A DNA stretch of 37,331 bases from Mucilaginibacter sp. (GCA_028287865.1 JAQBOU010000169.1:1-37331); one strand, 5' to 3'; shown: positions 25,555 to 33,882, numbered from the stretch's first letter. Notes: generated from the sequence alone by a model not told the origin. Numbers and translations are program-made.

Positions 25555-26295
25555 ATGTTTGGTATTTTTAAAAATAAGGAGAATAAAAATCATAACACTT
25601 TTGATTATAGTTCCCTTATGGTCGATATGCACTCCCATGTCCTTCCCGGGATAGATGATGGGGCACAAAACCCTGCCGAATCTATCGAACTGATTAAAAG
25701 GATGATGAAATTGGGCATAACAAAGATCATCGCCACCCCGCATATCATGGCCGATTATTATAGAAATACCGCCGGGACCATTAATACAGCTCTTGATATT
25801 CTCAAAGCTGAGCTAAAAAAGGAAAATATTGATATAACGATTGAAGCTGCTGCCGAACATTATTTTGATGAAACTTTTGAAACACGGATTGACGAGCGGA
25901 AATTAATGACGATGGGTGATAACTACGTGCTTTTTGAATATTCATTTATCAGCCAGCCGCCAAATGCCATCCCAATTATTCAAAAGTTGAAAGATTCGGG
26001 TTATAAACCCATTCTTGCACATCCGGAAAGATACCAATATCTTGATCTTGACGATTTCAGATCGCTGCATGACTACGGATTGCTTTTCCAGCTAAACACC
26101 ATTTCATTAACCGGTTATTATGGAAAAGAATCAAAAAAACTGGCGGAAGGTTTAGTAGACAACCAGCTTATTGATTTCATATCGAGCGACATGCACCATT
26201 TAAGGCATGCCGAAGCTTTTCAGAATGCGTTGAAAATGCCCTACCTGGAAAAATTGCTGTTCGATTATCCGCTTAAGAATATAATGCTGCGGTAA
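25555..26295 (+). CDS. PHP-family protein-tyrosine phosphatase (YwqE/CpsB-like)
   Basis: A 246-aa metal-dependent phosphatase of the PHP fold used to dephosphorylate bacterial tyrosine kinases of capsule and exopolysaccharide systems. Metal ligands are in VDMHSHVLPGIDDGA (His26, His28), ATPH (His63), the AEHYFDE region, AHPERY and SSDMHH near the C-terminus. Typical length for YwqE/CpsB. It is the last gene of the nucleotide-sugar operon, 2 nt after rfbB. The kinase and Wzz-type partner are not in the window, so the target is presumably encoded elsewhere. A period-7 repeat follows the stop. Confidence 0.93.
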   Translation: MFGIFKNKENKNHNTFDYSSLMVDMHSHVLPGIDDGAQNPAESIELIKRMMKLGITKIIATPHIMADYYRNTAGTINTALDILKAELKKENIDITIEAAAEHYFDETFETRIDERKLMTMGDNYVLFEYSFISQPPNAIPIIQKLKDSGYKPILAHPERYQYLDLDDFRSLHDYGLLFQLNTISLTGYYGKESKKLAEGLVDNQLIDFISSDMHHLRHAEAFQNALKMPYLEKLLFDYPLKNIMLR

Positions 26296-26302
26296 TTTCG
26301 AA

Positions 26303-26323
26303 AATCCGAATTCCGAAATCCAC
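26303..26323 (+). repeat. Three heptamer units in the ywqE-permease gap
   Basis: AATCCGA, ATTCCGA and AATCCAC follow each other without a gap between two convergent genes. They match the intergenic period-7 repeats seen elsewhere in this window. No hairpin with a U-tract is evident. Confidence 0.5.
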
Positions 26324-27565
26324 TTACTCGTATCTCAGCGCCTCAACAGGATCAAGCTTGGAAGCTTTTTTGGCAGGATAAAACCCGGATACGAGGCCTA
26401 TAACGGTACATAATACAATTGCTGCGAACAGCCACTTCCATGGGGTAACAAATGATCCGCTTATCTGTATGGCTATCAGGTTACCAATTGCCATACCCAA
26501 TATAATTCCCCCGATACCACCAATCAGGCAAATTACAATGGCTTCTATTAAAAATTGCTTGCGGATAACAGCCGGCGTTGCTCCAAGGGCCTTACGTAAA
26601 CCTATTTCGCGGGTTCGTTCAGTAACAGAAACCAGCATAATATTCATCAGTCCTATTGCCGCGCCAATCAAGGTTATAATGCCAATGGCAAAACCTCCGG
26701 CTGTCATTGCCGACAGGTTACCGGATAATTCCGCTTGTATGGAGTCACTTCTTTCAATCTCAAAGTTATCAGGAAGTGCAACGTTCAAACCGCGGATGTT
26801 TCTAAAAAGGGAGGTAGCTTCGCCAACACTTGCATCCAACGCACCAGGGTTGGTAACCATTACCTTAATACTAAATGAAGGGTTCGGTGTAGTGTTTAAC
26901 TGTTTAGCGGTTAATACAGGTATGATACAAAACTTATCCCCGCCGAAAGCCGAGCTGGAGCCTTTTGCGGCAAGTATCCCAATGATCCGAAACCGGTTAT
27001 TGCCGATAAAAATTGATTTATTGATCGGGTCCTCTTTCTTAAAAAAACGATTTTTTATTTCGTCACCAATAATTACAACATTGGCACCATGTTCAATTTC
27101 AGAAGCAGAGAAGTTTCGTCCGAATGCCAGTTTATAGCCCGTAGTAAGTACATAATTTTCGTTCGAACCAGTAACTGATATATTGGGATTGCTTTTTATA
27201 TTACCATATTTCACCACAGCAGTACCCGAAACCTGTAAATTTATAGCAATAATAACCGGTAGACTATATAATTTTTTGAAACGATCAGCCTGGTCGTACC
27301 GGATAGCAGGATATACCTTACTGTGCCCGCCATTACCGAAATTTAAGCCGCCCCCCCTGTTTTGTATGGTGAATGAATTAGCTCCCAGGCCTGAAAAAGC
27401 ATCGTTAACAGAGGTTTTGATCCCTTCAATAGCTGTTAAAATGCCAACCAAAGCCATAATACCTATTGCTATAATTAATGAGGTAAGCGACGTACGTAAC
27501 CGGTTGCCGGCTATGGACTGCAATGCTATGGAAATATTTTCTTTTAAGGTTGTTTTGACAGGCAT
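26324..27565 (-). CDS. ABC transporter permease, MacB/FtsX-like
   Basis: A 413-aa permease of the MacB type, with one N-terminal transmembrane helix (about 24-46, SLTSLIIAIGIMALVGILT), a large periplasmic MacB_PCD domain (about 50-280) and three C-terminal helices of the FtsX domain. The hallmark ERTREIGLRKALGAT lies before TM3 and DPVEALRYE closes the protein. Such permeases pair with an ATPase to power export of lipoproteins, peptides or siderophores, or mechanotransmission. No ATPase gene is adjacent here, so the partner is elsewhere or this belongs to a shared-ATPase set. It is convergent with ywqE. Confidence 0.92.
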   Translation of the reverse strand: MPVKTTLKENISIALQSIAGNRLRTSLTSLIIAIGIMALVGILTAIEGIKTSVNDAFSGLGANSFTIQNRGGGLNFGNGGHSKVYPAIRYDQADRFKKLYSLPVIIAINLQVSGTAVVKYGNIKSNPNISVTGSNENYVLTTGYKLAFGRNFSASEIEHGANVVIIGDEIKNRFFKKEDPINKSIFIGNNRFRIIGILAAKGSSSAFGGDKFCIIPVLTAKQLNTTPNPSFSIKVMVTNPGALDASVGEATSLFRNIRGLNVALPDNFEIERSDSIQAELSGNLSAMTAGGFAIGIITLIGAAIGLMNIMLVSVTERTREIGLRKALGATPAVIRKQFLIEAIVICLIGGIGGIILGMAIGNLIAIQISGSFVTPWKWLFAAIVLCTVIGLVSGFYPAKKASKLDPVEALRYE

Positions 27566-28253
27566 GGTTAAACAGGCATGGTTAAAATTAACAAAACTTG
27601 TTGGTAAGACTGTAACATACCATGCTTTGTTACAACAGGAAATGAGTTAATTTAAAGCACTTTAAGAAAAAAATTGTTGCTTTAGTGTTTGCACAGCTAA
27701 TCTGCTACGTTTTAGCATAGCATATACCCACACTTTGGCTTTATTTCAATTAATGTTTTTTTCGTCCAGCTCTTATCCATTCGGGAAGTTAGGTTTTGTT
27801 AAAGTATAGTCATTTGCATTGACTCACCGGAATTTCTTTGCGGTGTGCTTTTTCCGTAAATTGTAGCTGTCGAAAGATTCACACTTGGATGCCTGTTTAA
27901 TAGAAAATAGACTGTCACTTAGTTCAGGTCGTCATTGTAATGAGAATATTTCGATTTTGGATACCTTTTCTAATAGTTCGCTGTCCGCGTTGGATAGCTG
28001 GTCAAATGTAAATACTTCATAAAATGTTTTTTATCGTAATTGAAGCAAAATTATTTTAGGATGTCCGTTCAACGCTCCGAGTTTATCCGACTCGGACAAC
28101 AAAAAAATAAAAACCACGGTAATAAAAATCATTATTGCCAGGAACAGTTTACCGGATAAAAGGACCTGAAAAACTATTTTAATTTTTTTTGAAAGAGATG
28201 TTGCGTAATTAAGTCAGAAATCATACTTTTGCACACTCCAAACCGGAAAACAC
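27566..28253. other. Intergenic region of 688 bp with no assigned gene
   Basis: Between the ABC permease and tRNA-Asn I see no open frame with family features. A 7-bp inverted repeat TCCGAGT / ACTCGGA is at 28076-28096 with a 7-nt loop and no U-tract. The segment may contain degraded coding sequence, but I cannot assign it. Confidence 0.6.
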
Positions 28254-28327
28254 TCCTGAGTAGCTCAGCTGGTTAGAGCATCTGACTGTTAATCAGAGGG
28301 TCCCTGGTTCGAGTCCAGGCTCAGGAG
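28254..28327 (+). tRNA. tRNA-Asn (anticodon GTT)
   Basis: A 74-nt cloverleaf. Acceptor arms TCCTGAG and CTCAGGA pair over 7 bp, with discriminator G. The anticodon stem TCTGA/TCAGA holds loop CTGTTAA with anticodon GTT at 28288-28290. The T-arm GGTTCGAGTCC fits. CCA is not encoded, as usual in Bacteroidota. A strong terminator follows. Confidence 0.97.
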
Positions 28328-28345
28328 CCTTAAAGTCAATGATTT

Positions 28346-28374
28346 ATCCCCACTCTGGCGAGTGGGGATTTTTT
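28346..28374 (+). terminator. Rho-independent terminator of tRNA-Asn
   Basis: ATCCCCACTC (28346-28355) pairs perfectly with GAGTGGGGAT (28360-28369) over a 4-nt loop, followed by a T-run. It ends the tRNA transcript 19 nt after the mature 3' end. Confidence 0.93.
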
Positions 28375-28678
28375 ATTTGCAGAAATCTACAGAAAAAGGC
28401 CGCTATTACATTGCAAAACGAAAAGCTACTAATTGAATTGGATCGACTAATAAGCTGTTTATACACTATAAAAGCATAGTTTGTCGCTACGTTTTAAGTT
28501 CCGTTTAAAATCTTTCTGTTTAATCTTCCCTGTTTTATTATTACCTGCACTTGTATTTTAAAGAAGACTTGAACGAAGAGGTGCGGAGATATCTGAAGCT
28601 TGCCCTATGAAAGCGGATGCTGACTTAAGTATAAGATGACATAATAAGGGAAATTTTACGCCGTTTTATTTCATAAGA
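28375..28678. other. Gene-free gap of 304 bp before the AlkB-like gene
   Basis: No clear open frame, repeat or promoter box that I trust. It would contain the promoter of the AlkB-like gene. Confidence 0.5.
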
Positions 28679-29290
28679 ATGGAACAACTAAACATATTTG
28701 GCGAAGCCTTACCTCAGGGTTCATTACCGCCCGATCTGATGGAATATCATCAGGGAATATTTGATGCCAAAGAAAGTATGGCATTTATGGAAACATTTAT
28801 CCACACTGTACCATGGGAGCAAAAAACAGTGACTATGTATGGCAAGGAAATCATTACACCACGATTAATGGCGTGGTATGGCGATACTGGCAAGGATTAT
28901 GCGTTCTCTGGCACTAAATATGATCCCATTCCCTGGACTGAAGAGTTGCTCAAAATAAAACTGATTACAGAAAAACTTGCAGGTATTACCTTTAACAGCG
29001 TATTACTTAATTATTACCGGAACGGCAACGATTCGGTGGCATGGCATAGTGACGATGAATACGAACTGGGTATAAAACCGGTGATAGCTTCCGTAAGTTT
29101 CGGACAAATGCGAAAGTTTGGCATCAGGCATAAAACCGATCATCAAAATAAATATTCAATAGCGCTTGAAAACGGTTCGCTATTACTGATGAAAGGGGAT
29201 ATGCAGCTCAACTGGGAGCATCGCATACCAAAATCAACTAAACCTTTAAAGCCGCGTGTGAATTTAACCTTTAGGGTGATCCATCAATAA
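28679..29290 (+). CDS. AlkB-type 2-oxoglutarate/Fe(II)-dependent dioxygenase
   Basis: A 203-aa dioxygenase of the AlkB family (closer to ALKBH2/3 than to E. coli AlkB in wording), expected to remove alkyl groups from DNA or RNA bases by oxidation. Iron ligands are His123 and Asp125 in WHSDDE and His181 in WEHRIPK. The 2-oxoglutarate-binding arginines are in PRVNLTFR (Arg193, Arg199), and NYYRNGNDSVAWHSD and ASVSFGQMRKFGIRHK are typical. It is complete. It overlaps the 3' end of the convergent TesA-like gene by 27 bp and has no DNA-repair neighbour nearer than ligD. Confidence 0.94.
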   Translation: MEQLNIFGEALPQGSLPPDLMEYHQGIFDAKESMAFMETFIHTVPWEQKTVTMYGKEIITPRLMAWYGDTGKDYAFSGTKYDPIPWTEELLKIKLITEKLAGITFNSVLLNYYRNGNDSVAWHSDDEYELGIKPVIASVSFGQMRKFGIRHKTDHQNKYSIALENGSLLLMKGDMQLNWEHRIPKSTKPLKPRVNLTFRVIHQ

Positions 29291-29836
29291 CTTTTGAATA
29301 ACCGGCCATACATTATCTGCAATTACCTTATAACCTTCGGCATTAGGGTGCAGTCGGTCGGGAAGGTTAAATTGCGACTTTCCCGCAATTCCATCCAGGA
29401 AAAACGGGACAAATGCTGTGTGATTGTCGTTGGCCAGCTTCAGGTAAATTGCATTGAACTGCACCGCAAAAGTTGAAGGAATAAACGCCGGGATCTGCAT
29501 TCCCATCAGCGCTATTTTTACATTGGGACACCTCGTTTTTACCCGGTCAATTATCGCCTGTAAATTTCGTAACGTTGTTTGTGGCGAGATACCGCGAATA
29601 ATATCATTAATACCAAGTTCCAGTACAAAAATACTTACCGGTTTGCTTAACCAGTAGTCTATTCGGTTTAAGCCGCCGCCGGATGTATCCCCGCTAAGAC
29701 CAGCATTAATTACCTTATATTCCAATTGTGCGGCGTTGACCTTTTGCTCGATACGCGCAGGGAACGATTCTATCGCCGTATTCTGCAAACCATAGCCGGC
29801 GGTTAAGCTATCACCCAAAAATAAAATATTTTGCAT
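29264..29836 (-). CDS. Arylesterase/lysophospholipase L1-like SGNH hydrolase (TesA type)
   Basis: A 190-aa GDSL hydrolase similar to TesA-type thioesterase/lysophospholipase. SGNH blocks: LFLGDSLTAGYGL with Ser10, NAGLSGDTSGGG with Gly near 52, LELGINDIIRG with Asn77, and DRLHPNAEGY with Asp160 and His163. There is no signal peptide in this reading, because block I starts at residue 5; the enzyme may therefore be cytoplasmic. Substrate unresolved (acyl esters of small molecules or lipids). Its 3' end overlaps the AlkB-like gene by 27 bp in convergent arrangement. Confidence 0.93.
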   Translation of the reverse strand: MQNILFLGDSLTAGYGLQNTAIESFPARIEQKVNAAQLEYKVINAGLSGDTSGGGLNRIDYWLSKPVSIFVLELGINDIIRGISPQTTLRNLQAIIDRVKTRCPNVKIALMGMQIPAFIPSTFAVQFNAIYLKLANDNHTAFVPFFLDGIAGKSQFNLPDRLHPNAEGYKVIADNVWPVIQKLLMDHPKG

Positions 29837-29916
29837 AATTCTTTAACCAGCCCGGAATAGTTATGTTTCTGAATGTTAGATTTTTTAATTGATACAATGA
29901 CTATGCATAAGGCAAA

Positions 29917-30225
29917 TCATTCCTTTTCCTTTTTCTGAAAGTTTATGCTCAGCATAATACTCATAGCAGCGGCACCTGCAAAAAAGAGGATCACCGGTGA
30001 AGGTTCTCCCGATCTAATCTGGCCGGCTCCAAATAGCAGGTATCCAACAATGAAATTAAACAGCGCCCATACCACATTAACGGTTGGTGACGATAAACCT
30101 TTGCCGGGTGGTTTAGCAAAAGGTGATGGGAATTTATCGCCCGATATACCATGCACAAAATGCGGTATCGCATTTGCTAAAAAAGCACCTGCAAAAAAAG
30201 CAGCGAGGTAATTATACCATTCCAT
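29917..30225 (-). CDS. Small hypothetical membrane protein, 102 aa
   Basis: A 102-aa protein with about three hydrophobic stretches: WYNYLAAFFAGAFLANAIPHFVHG (about 3-27), VVWALFNFIVGYLLFGAG (about 51-68) and PVILFFAGAAAMSIMLSINF (about 76-96), and a charged C-terminus KKEKE. I do not recognise a named family with confidence. An N-terminal stretch with GISGDKFPSPFAKPPGKG is distinctive for this protein. It lies alone; upstream is the decayed kinase tail. Confidence 0.75.
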   Translation of the reverse strand: MEWYNYLAAFFAGAFLANAIPHFVHGISGDKFPSPFAKPPGKGLSSPTVNVVWALFNFIVGYLLFGAGQIRSGEPSPVILFFAGAAAMSIMLSINFQKKEKE

Positions 30226-30251
30226 ATTTTATATTATTTGATTGCCCTAAA

Positions 30252-30359
30252 CTAAGAAATTGGGAACGTAAACCAAAATGTGCTACCCTTATCTAATTCG
30301 CTTTCAATACCTATTTGCCCGTTAGGGCGCTTAATGAAACAGCGTTTGCCCCGGTTTCA
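30252..30359 (-). pseudogene. Truncated remnant of a histidine kinase C-terminus
   Basis: On the minus strand a short frame ends GQIGIESELDKGSTFWFTF-PIS-stop, which is the canonical end of a HATPase_c domain in hybrid histidine kinases. The frame is closed upstream by a stop 30 codons or so earlier and the residues before GQI are not kinase-like, so only the tail survives. No start, N-box or G1 box exists nearby. It is separate from the intact kinase end at 1-308. Confidence 0.75.
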
Positions 30360-30481
30360 AACTGCAAAACTATATAGTTTGATAAAAACAAAATGGTTTA
30401 AAGCTTTAGCACATTGCATCTTTAAAATGAAGCATAGCAATACCCAAAAACCATCCGTTTTTTTATTTGTTAGATGATAGT

Positions 30482-30661
30482 ATGGACAATAAACGCAATG
30501 TTGGCAGTCCTGACAGAGACAGGATCAATATCCATGAAAACTACGAGGTAGAATACTGGACAAAAGAATTTGGTATTGACAGGGAAGAACTTAAAAAAGC
30601 AGTTGACGCCGCAGGCACATCGGCTGAAGCAGTGAGGAAGTACTTAAAAATAAATAAATAA
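30482..30661 (+). CDS. DUF3606-domain protein, 59 aa
   Basis: A 59-aa protein with DUF3606 features: PDRDRINIHENYEVEYWTKEFGI followed by two helices REELKKAVDAAG and AEAVRKYLK. The ATG at 30482 is chosen over a TTG at 30467. The family function is unknown to me; short proteins of this kind often stand near stress or DNA-repair genes. Its stop codon directly precedes the ligD ATG with no gap, so both are on one transcript and translation is probably coupled. Confidence in the family is good, in function none. Confidence 0.88.
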   Translation: MDNKRNVGSPDRDRINIHENYEVEYWTKEFGIDREELKKAVDAAGTSAEAVRKYLKINK

Positions 30662-33379
30662 ATGAGTCTTTTAAAATACGTCCAAAAGCGCGACTTTACC
30701 AAAACATCCGAACCCAAAGCCGGAAGGAGCATGGATAAGGATTGTTTAATGTTTGTAATACAAAAACATGACGCGTCTCACCTGCATTATGATTTCCGGC
30801 TTGAAATGGAGGGCGTATTAAAAAGCTGGGCAATACCTAAAGGGCCAACTACAGACCCTAAAATAAAAAGACTGGCCATGATGGTAGAGGACCATCCTTT
30901 TGATTACCGCAATTTTGAAGGCATAATCCCCGAAGGCGAATATGGCGGCGGTACCGTGATTGTATGGGACGAAGGCACTTACGAACCAATTGAAGAAATA
31001 AAGGGAAAAAAGGAACAGGAAAAAGCCTTACTGAAACAACTAAAATCCGGCCAGCTAAAAATTAAGCTGCACGGAGAAAAGCTAAATGGCGAATTTGCGC
31101 TGGTGAAAACGCATGGTATGGGTGAGAATGCCTGGCTGCTGATAAAACATAATGATGAATTTGCTTCAGAAAATGATATCACCAAAGAGGACAAATCAGT
31201 GCTGTCGGGTAAAACGATTGCCGGTATGGCCAAAACAAGTGAAAAGGTTTGGCAGCATGGGCATGAAGAGATCGTGAAGACACCAGGCAGCGGCAGCGGA
31301 CGAAAAAAAAAAGCACCCGGGCCGGTAGAACCTGAAGCAACAGCAGACAGAGTAGAAGGTATAGACGTGGCTTCGATCCTAAAAAAGGCGCCAAAATCCC
31401 GGATGCCAAAGGGCATAAAACCAATGCTGGCTACATTAGTTGATGAGCCTTTTGACGACCCGGACTGGCAATATGAAGTAAAATGGGACGGATACCGGTC
31501 TTTGGCATTTATAAACGACGGAGAAGTAGAATTGCTATCCCGTAATAACAAAGGTTTTAATGATAAATTTTACCCAATCTATAAGTTGCTCCAAAAGTGG
31601 AACATCAACGCTGTGCTGGATGGCGAGTTATTGGTTTTAAACGAAAAAGGAATCTCTAACTTTGGAAGTTTGCAAAATTGGCGTAGCGAGGCTGATGGCG
31701 AATTGATATATTATGTATTTGATTTGCTTTGGTACGACGGCAAAAACCTGATGGGGTTGCCGCTGTCACAGCGCCAGGCTGTATTAAAAGAAATACTCCC
31801 GGCAGATGATGATCGCATACGTGTAAGCAAAGTTTTTAATGCCAGTGGAATTGATTTTTTTCATGCAGCAGAACGTATGGGATTGGAGGGTATTATTGCC
31901 AAAAAATGTAATAGTATATATACTTCCGACCTTCGTTCGAGAGATTGGTTGAAAATTAAAGTACATAAAAGGCAGGAAGTGATCATCGGCGGGTTCACTA
32001 AAAATGAAGATACGACAAAGAATTTCAGTTCGCTACTGTTAGGTGTTTATAATAACGGCAGCCTTCAGTATGTGGGTAAAGTAGGCACTGGGTTTTCAGA
32101 CAAAGTGCAAAAGGAAATGATGAGCCAGTTTAAGCCATTGATAATTGATAAGAGCCCCTTCGATGTTATCCCGGATGTAAATAAACCTTCGCGTTTCAGG
32201 CCGAACCCACCCAAAGCTAAAGCAACCTGGTTAAAACCCGAATTGGTGTGCGAGGTAGCTTTTTCTGAAATCACCAGTGATGGTGTTTTTCGGCACCCAT
32301 CTTTTCAGGGTATGCGTATTGATAAAAAAGCCACAGATGTGATTTTAGAAAAGCCTGTGCATACCGATGCGGTAGTGGAAAAAGACGAACCCGCTGAACC
32401 CGAAAAACACGAGCAGGCTATTAAACCGCCAAAGGAAAAGGAACGTAAAACCCTGCTTAACCCCAAAGATGAAACCCAGGTTAGAAAAATTTGCGGGCAC
32501 GACCTTAAATTTACTAACCTGAGTAAATTTTACTGGCCCGAAGATAAAGTGACCAAGCGGGATATGTTTAACTATTATTATCAGGTTGCCGAATTTATTT
32601 TACCTTATCTGAAAGACCGCCCCATGTCTCTTAACCGTTTCCCTGGCGGAATACATGGCCCCAGCTTTTACCAGAAGGATGTAAAAGGCAAAGCACCCGA
32701 CTGGGTTAAAACCTTCCCTTATACTACCAGTGATGGTGAAGAAAAAGAGTACCTGGTAGGTACAGATGAAGCCAGTTTATTGTGGATGGCATCGTTGGGC
32801 TGTATTGAAATGAACCCGTGGTTTAGCAGGGCGCAGTCGCCGGACAATCCGGATTATTGCGTGATTGATCTTGACCCTGACAAAAATACATTTGACCAGG
32901 TGATTGAAGCTGCACTGGAAGTTAAAAAAGTGCTGGATGAAATTAAAGTTCCTTCGTATTGCAAAACATCCGGTTCAACCGGTATGCATATTTATATACC
33001 GATGGAAGCAAAGTACTCCTACGACCAGTCGCAGATGTTTGCAAGGATCATCGTAAATATAGTGCATAAGCGATTGCCTGATTTTACAAGCCTTGAAAGA
33101 ATGGTGGCTAACCGGAAAGGTAAGATGTACCTTGACTTTTTACAAAACCGTCCGGGAGCAACCATTGCCGGCCCTTATTCGCTTCGCCCCAAATCAGGGG
33201 CTACGGTATCTATGCCTTTGCATTGGGATGAGGTTAAACCGGGCTTAACCATGAAGCATTTTACAATATTTAATTCAGTTGACCGCCTTAAGGAAACCGG
33301 GGATTTATTTAAAGGGGTTTTAGAAAAAGGCATTGATCTGGAAGAAACAATTAAAAAAGCACAAAGTATTTTTAACTGA
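30662..33379 (+). CDS. ligD: DNA ligase D, multidomain (phosphoesterase-ligase-polymerase)
   Basis: A 905-aa non-homologous end-joining enzyme. Domain order: N-terminal 3'-phosphoesterase (about 1-200), with QKHDASHLHYDFRLE carrying His36, His42 and Asp44 and VEDHPF with His78; a Lys/Pro-rich linker; an ATP-dependent ligase (about 250-560), with the nucleotidyl-lysine Lys274 in KWDGYR, DGELLVL, EGIIAK and WLKIKVHKRQE; then a Glu/Lys-rich linker; and a C-terminal primase-polymerase (about 610-900) with the metal-binding DLD at 736-738 and SGSTGMHIYIP. All three activities look complete. No ku gene is in the window, although Ku is the normal partner. It abuts the DUF3606 gene. Confidence 0.97.
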   Translation: MSLLKYVQKRDFTKTSEPKAGRSMDKDCLMFVIQKHDASHLHYDFRLEMEGVLKSWAIPKGPTTDPKIKRLAMMVEDHPFDYRNFEGIIPEGEYGGGTVIVWDEGTYEPIEEIKGKKEQEKALLKQLKSGQLKIKLHGEKLNGEFALVKTHGMGENAWLLIKHNDEFASENDITKEDKSVLSGKTIAGMAKTSEKVWQHGHEEIVKTPGSGSGRKKKAPGPVEPEATADRVEGIDVASILKKAPKSRMPKGIKPMLATLVDEPFDDPDWQYEVKWDGYRSLAFINDGEVELLSRNNKGFNDKFYPIYKLLQKWNINAVLDGELLVLNEKGISNFGSLQNWRSEADGELIYYVFDLLWYDGKNLMGLPLSQRQAVLKEILPADDDRIRVSKVFNASGIDFFHAAERMGLEGIIAKKCNSIYTSDLRSRDWLKIKVHKRQEVIIGGFTKNEDTTKNFSSLLLGVYNNGSLQYVGKVGTGFSDKVQKEMMSQFKPLIIDKSPFDVIPDVNKPSRFRPNPPKAKATWLKPELVCEVAFSEITSDGVFRHPSFQGMRIDKKATDVILEKPVHTDAVVEKDEPAEPEKHEQAIKPPKEKERKTLLNPKDETQVRKICGHDLKFTNLSKFYWPEDKVTKRDMFNYYYQVAEFILPYLKDRPMSLNRFPGGIHGPSFYQKDVKGKAPDWVKTFPYTTSDGEEKEYLVGTDEASLLWMASLGCIEMNPWFSRAQSPDNPDYCVIDLDPDKNTFDQVIEAALEVKKVLDEIKVPSYCKTSGSTGMHIYIPMEAKYSYDQSQMFARIIVNIVHKRLPDFTSLERMVANRKGKMYLDFLQNRPGATIAGPYSLRPKSGATVSMPLHWDEVKPGLTMKHFTIFNSVDRLKETGDLFKGVLEKGIDLEETIKKAQSIFN

Positions 33380-33411
33380 AATAAGCATAATATACGCAGT
33401 AAATTAACAAA

Positions 33412-33438
33412 AAAGGAACCTGATAACCAGGCTCCTTT
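33412..33438 (-). terminator. Terminator of the His-rich small lipoprotein gene
   Basis: On the minus strand AAAGGAGCCTG pairs with CAGGTTCCTTT, with one G-U wobble and a 5-nt loop, followed by a run of T. The mirrored plus-strand reading lacks a T-run, so it serves the gene at 33462-33596 and not ligD. Confidence 0.8.
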
Positions 33439-33461
33439 AACACTTAACCCAACTGAAATTT

Positions 33462-33596
33462 TTAATAACCACGATGGTCATGGTCATAATGGTCATGATA
33501 ATAGTGATGATGATATCCATAACCAACATAACATCCTGAAGTTATGGATACAAAAGATACTATTATAAATGCCAGCCCAATAATTTTCTTTTTCAT
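33462..33596 (-). CDS. Small His-rich lipoprotein, 44 aa
   Basis: A 44-aa gene in the gap after ligD. The signal peptide MKKKIIGLAFIIVSFVSITSGC ends in a lipobox (TSGC, Cys22), and the mature chain is nearly all His, Tyr, Asp and Gly, including HHHYYHDHYDHDH. It has its own minus-strand terminator at 33412-33438. Histidine and aspartate density suggests metal binding (inference). Similar tiny lipoproteins may be common in this group, but I cannot name a family. A strong lipobox and terminator raise confidence despite the size. Confidence 0.72.
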   Translation of the reverse strand: MKKKIIGLAFIIVSFVSITSGCYVGYGYHHHYYHDHYDHDHRGY

Positions 33597-33732
33597 GATC
33601 GTAAGTTTTTTTGCATACCCTTAATAATAGGGCATTTATATGTTTGATATAATTGAAACCAAAAGGATTAATTGAAAAAATTAATTAATAGTTAGGAGGC
33701 AGGCATCAATAACCCTAAAAGGCATAAAAAAA

Positions 33733-33759
33733 CCTTTAACTGTTTAAAATAGTTAAAGG
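33733..33759 (-). terminator. Terminator of the Pro/His-rich small lipoprotein gene
   Basis: CCTTTAACT and AGTTAAAGG form a perfect 9-bp stem with a 9-nt loop. On the minus strand it is followed by a T-run of 7, so it terminates the gene ending at 33769. Confidence 0.85.
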
Positions 33760-33768
33760 ATCAGATTG

Positions 33769-33882
33769 TTAATGGCCCGGTGCCGGATGTGGTGGTGGCG
33801 CCAAATGCCTTGGTGCGCAGCCTGCACCTAATAGTGCGAAGATTGCCGCAATGCAAATAATGCTTCTTAAATAATTTTTCAT
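33769..33882 (-). CDS. Small Pro/His-rich lipoprotein, 37 aa
   Basis: A 37-aa gene. Signal peptide MKNYLRSIICIAAIFALLGAGC has a good lipobox (LGAGC, Cys22), followed by a short mature chain APRHLAPPPHPAPGH. It has its own terminator 9 bp after the stop. It lies downstream of the carboxypeptidase-regulatory-like gene with a gap of 48 bp. Its role is unknown; Pro/His-rich tails may bind metals or other envelope parts (inference). Confidence 0.7.
   Translation of the reverse strand: MKNYLRSIICIAAIFALLGAGCAPRHLAPPPHPAPGH

Noticed and set aside
26469..27137. A 222-codon open frame antisense to the ABC permease
   Set aside because: It lies wholly within the permease on the other strand and has no family features; the permease has full FtsX motifs.
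27566..28253. Coding remnants in the long gap before the tRNA
   Set aside because: Short open stretches exist on both strands, but none exceeds what random AT-rich DNA gives and none matches a family I know.
28254..28678. tRNA-Asn as an integration site of a genomic island
   Set aside because: I found no second copy of the tRNA 3' end in the window and no integrase gene.
30979..31551. A 190-codon open frame antisense to ligD
   Set aside because: It is Ser/Phe/Pro-rich in the manner of reverse-complement frames of Lys/Glu-rich coding DNA, and ligD is intact.
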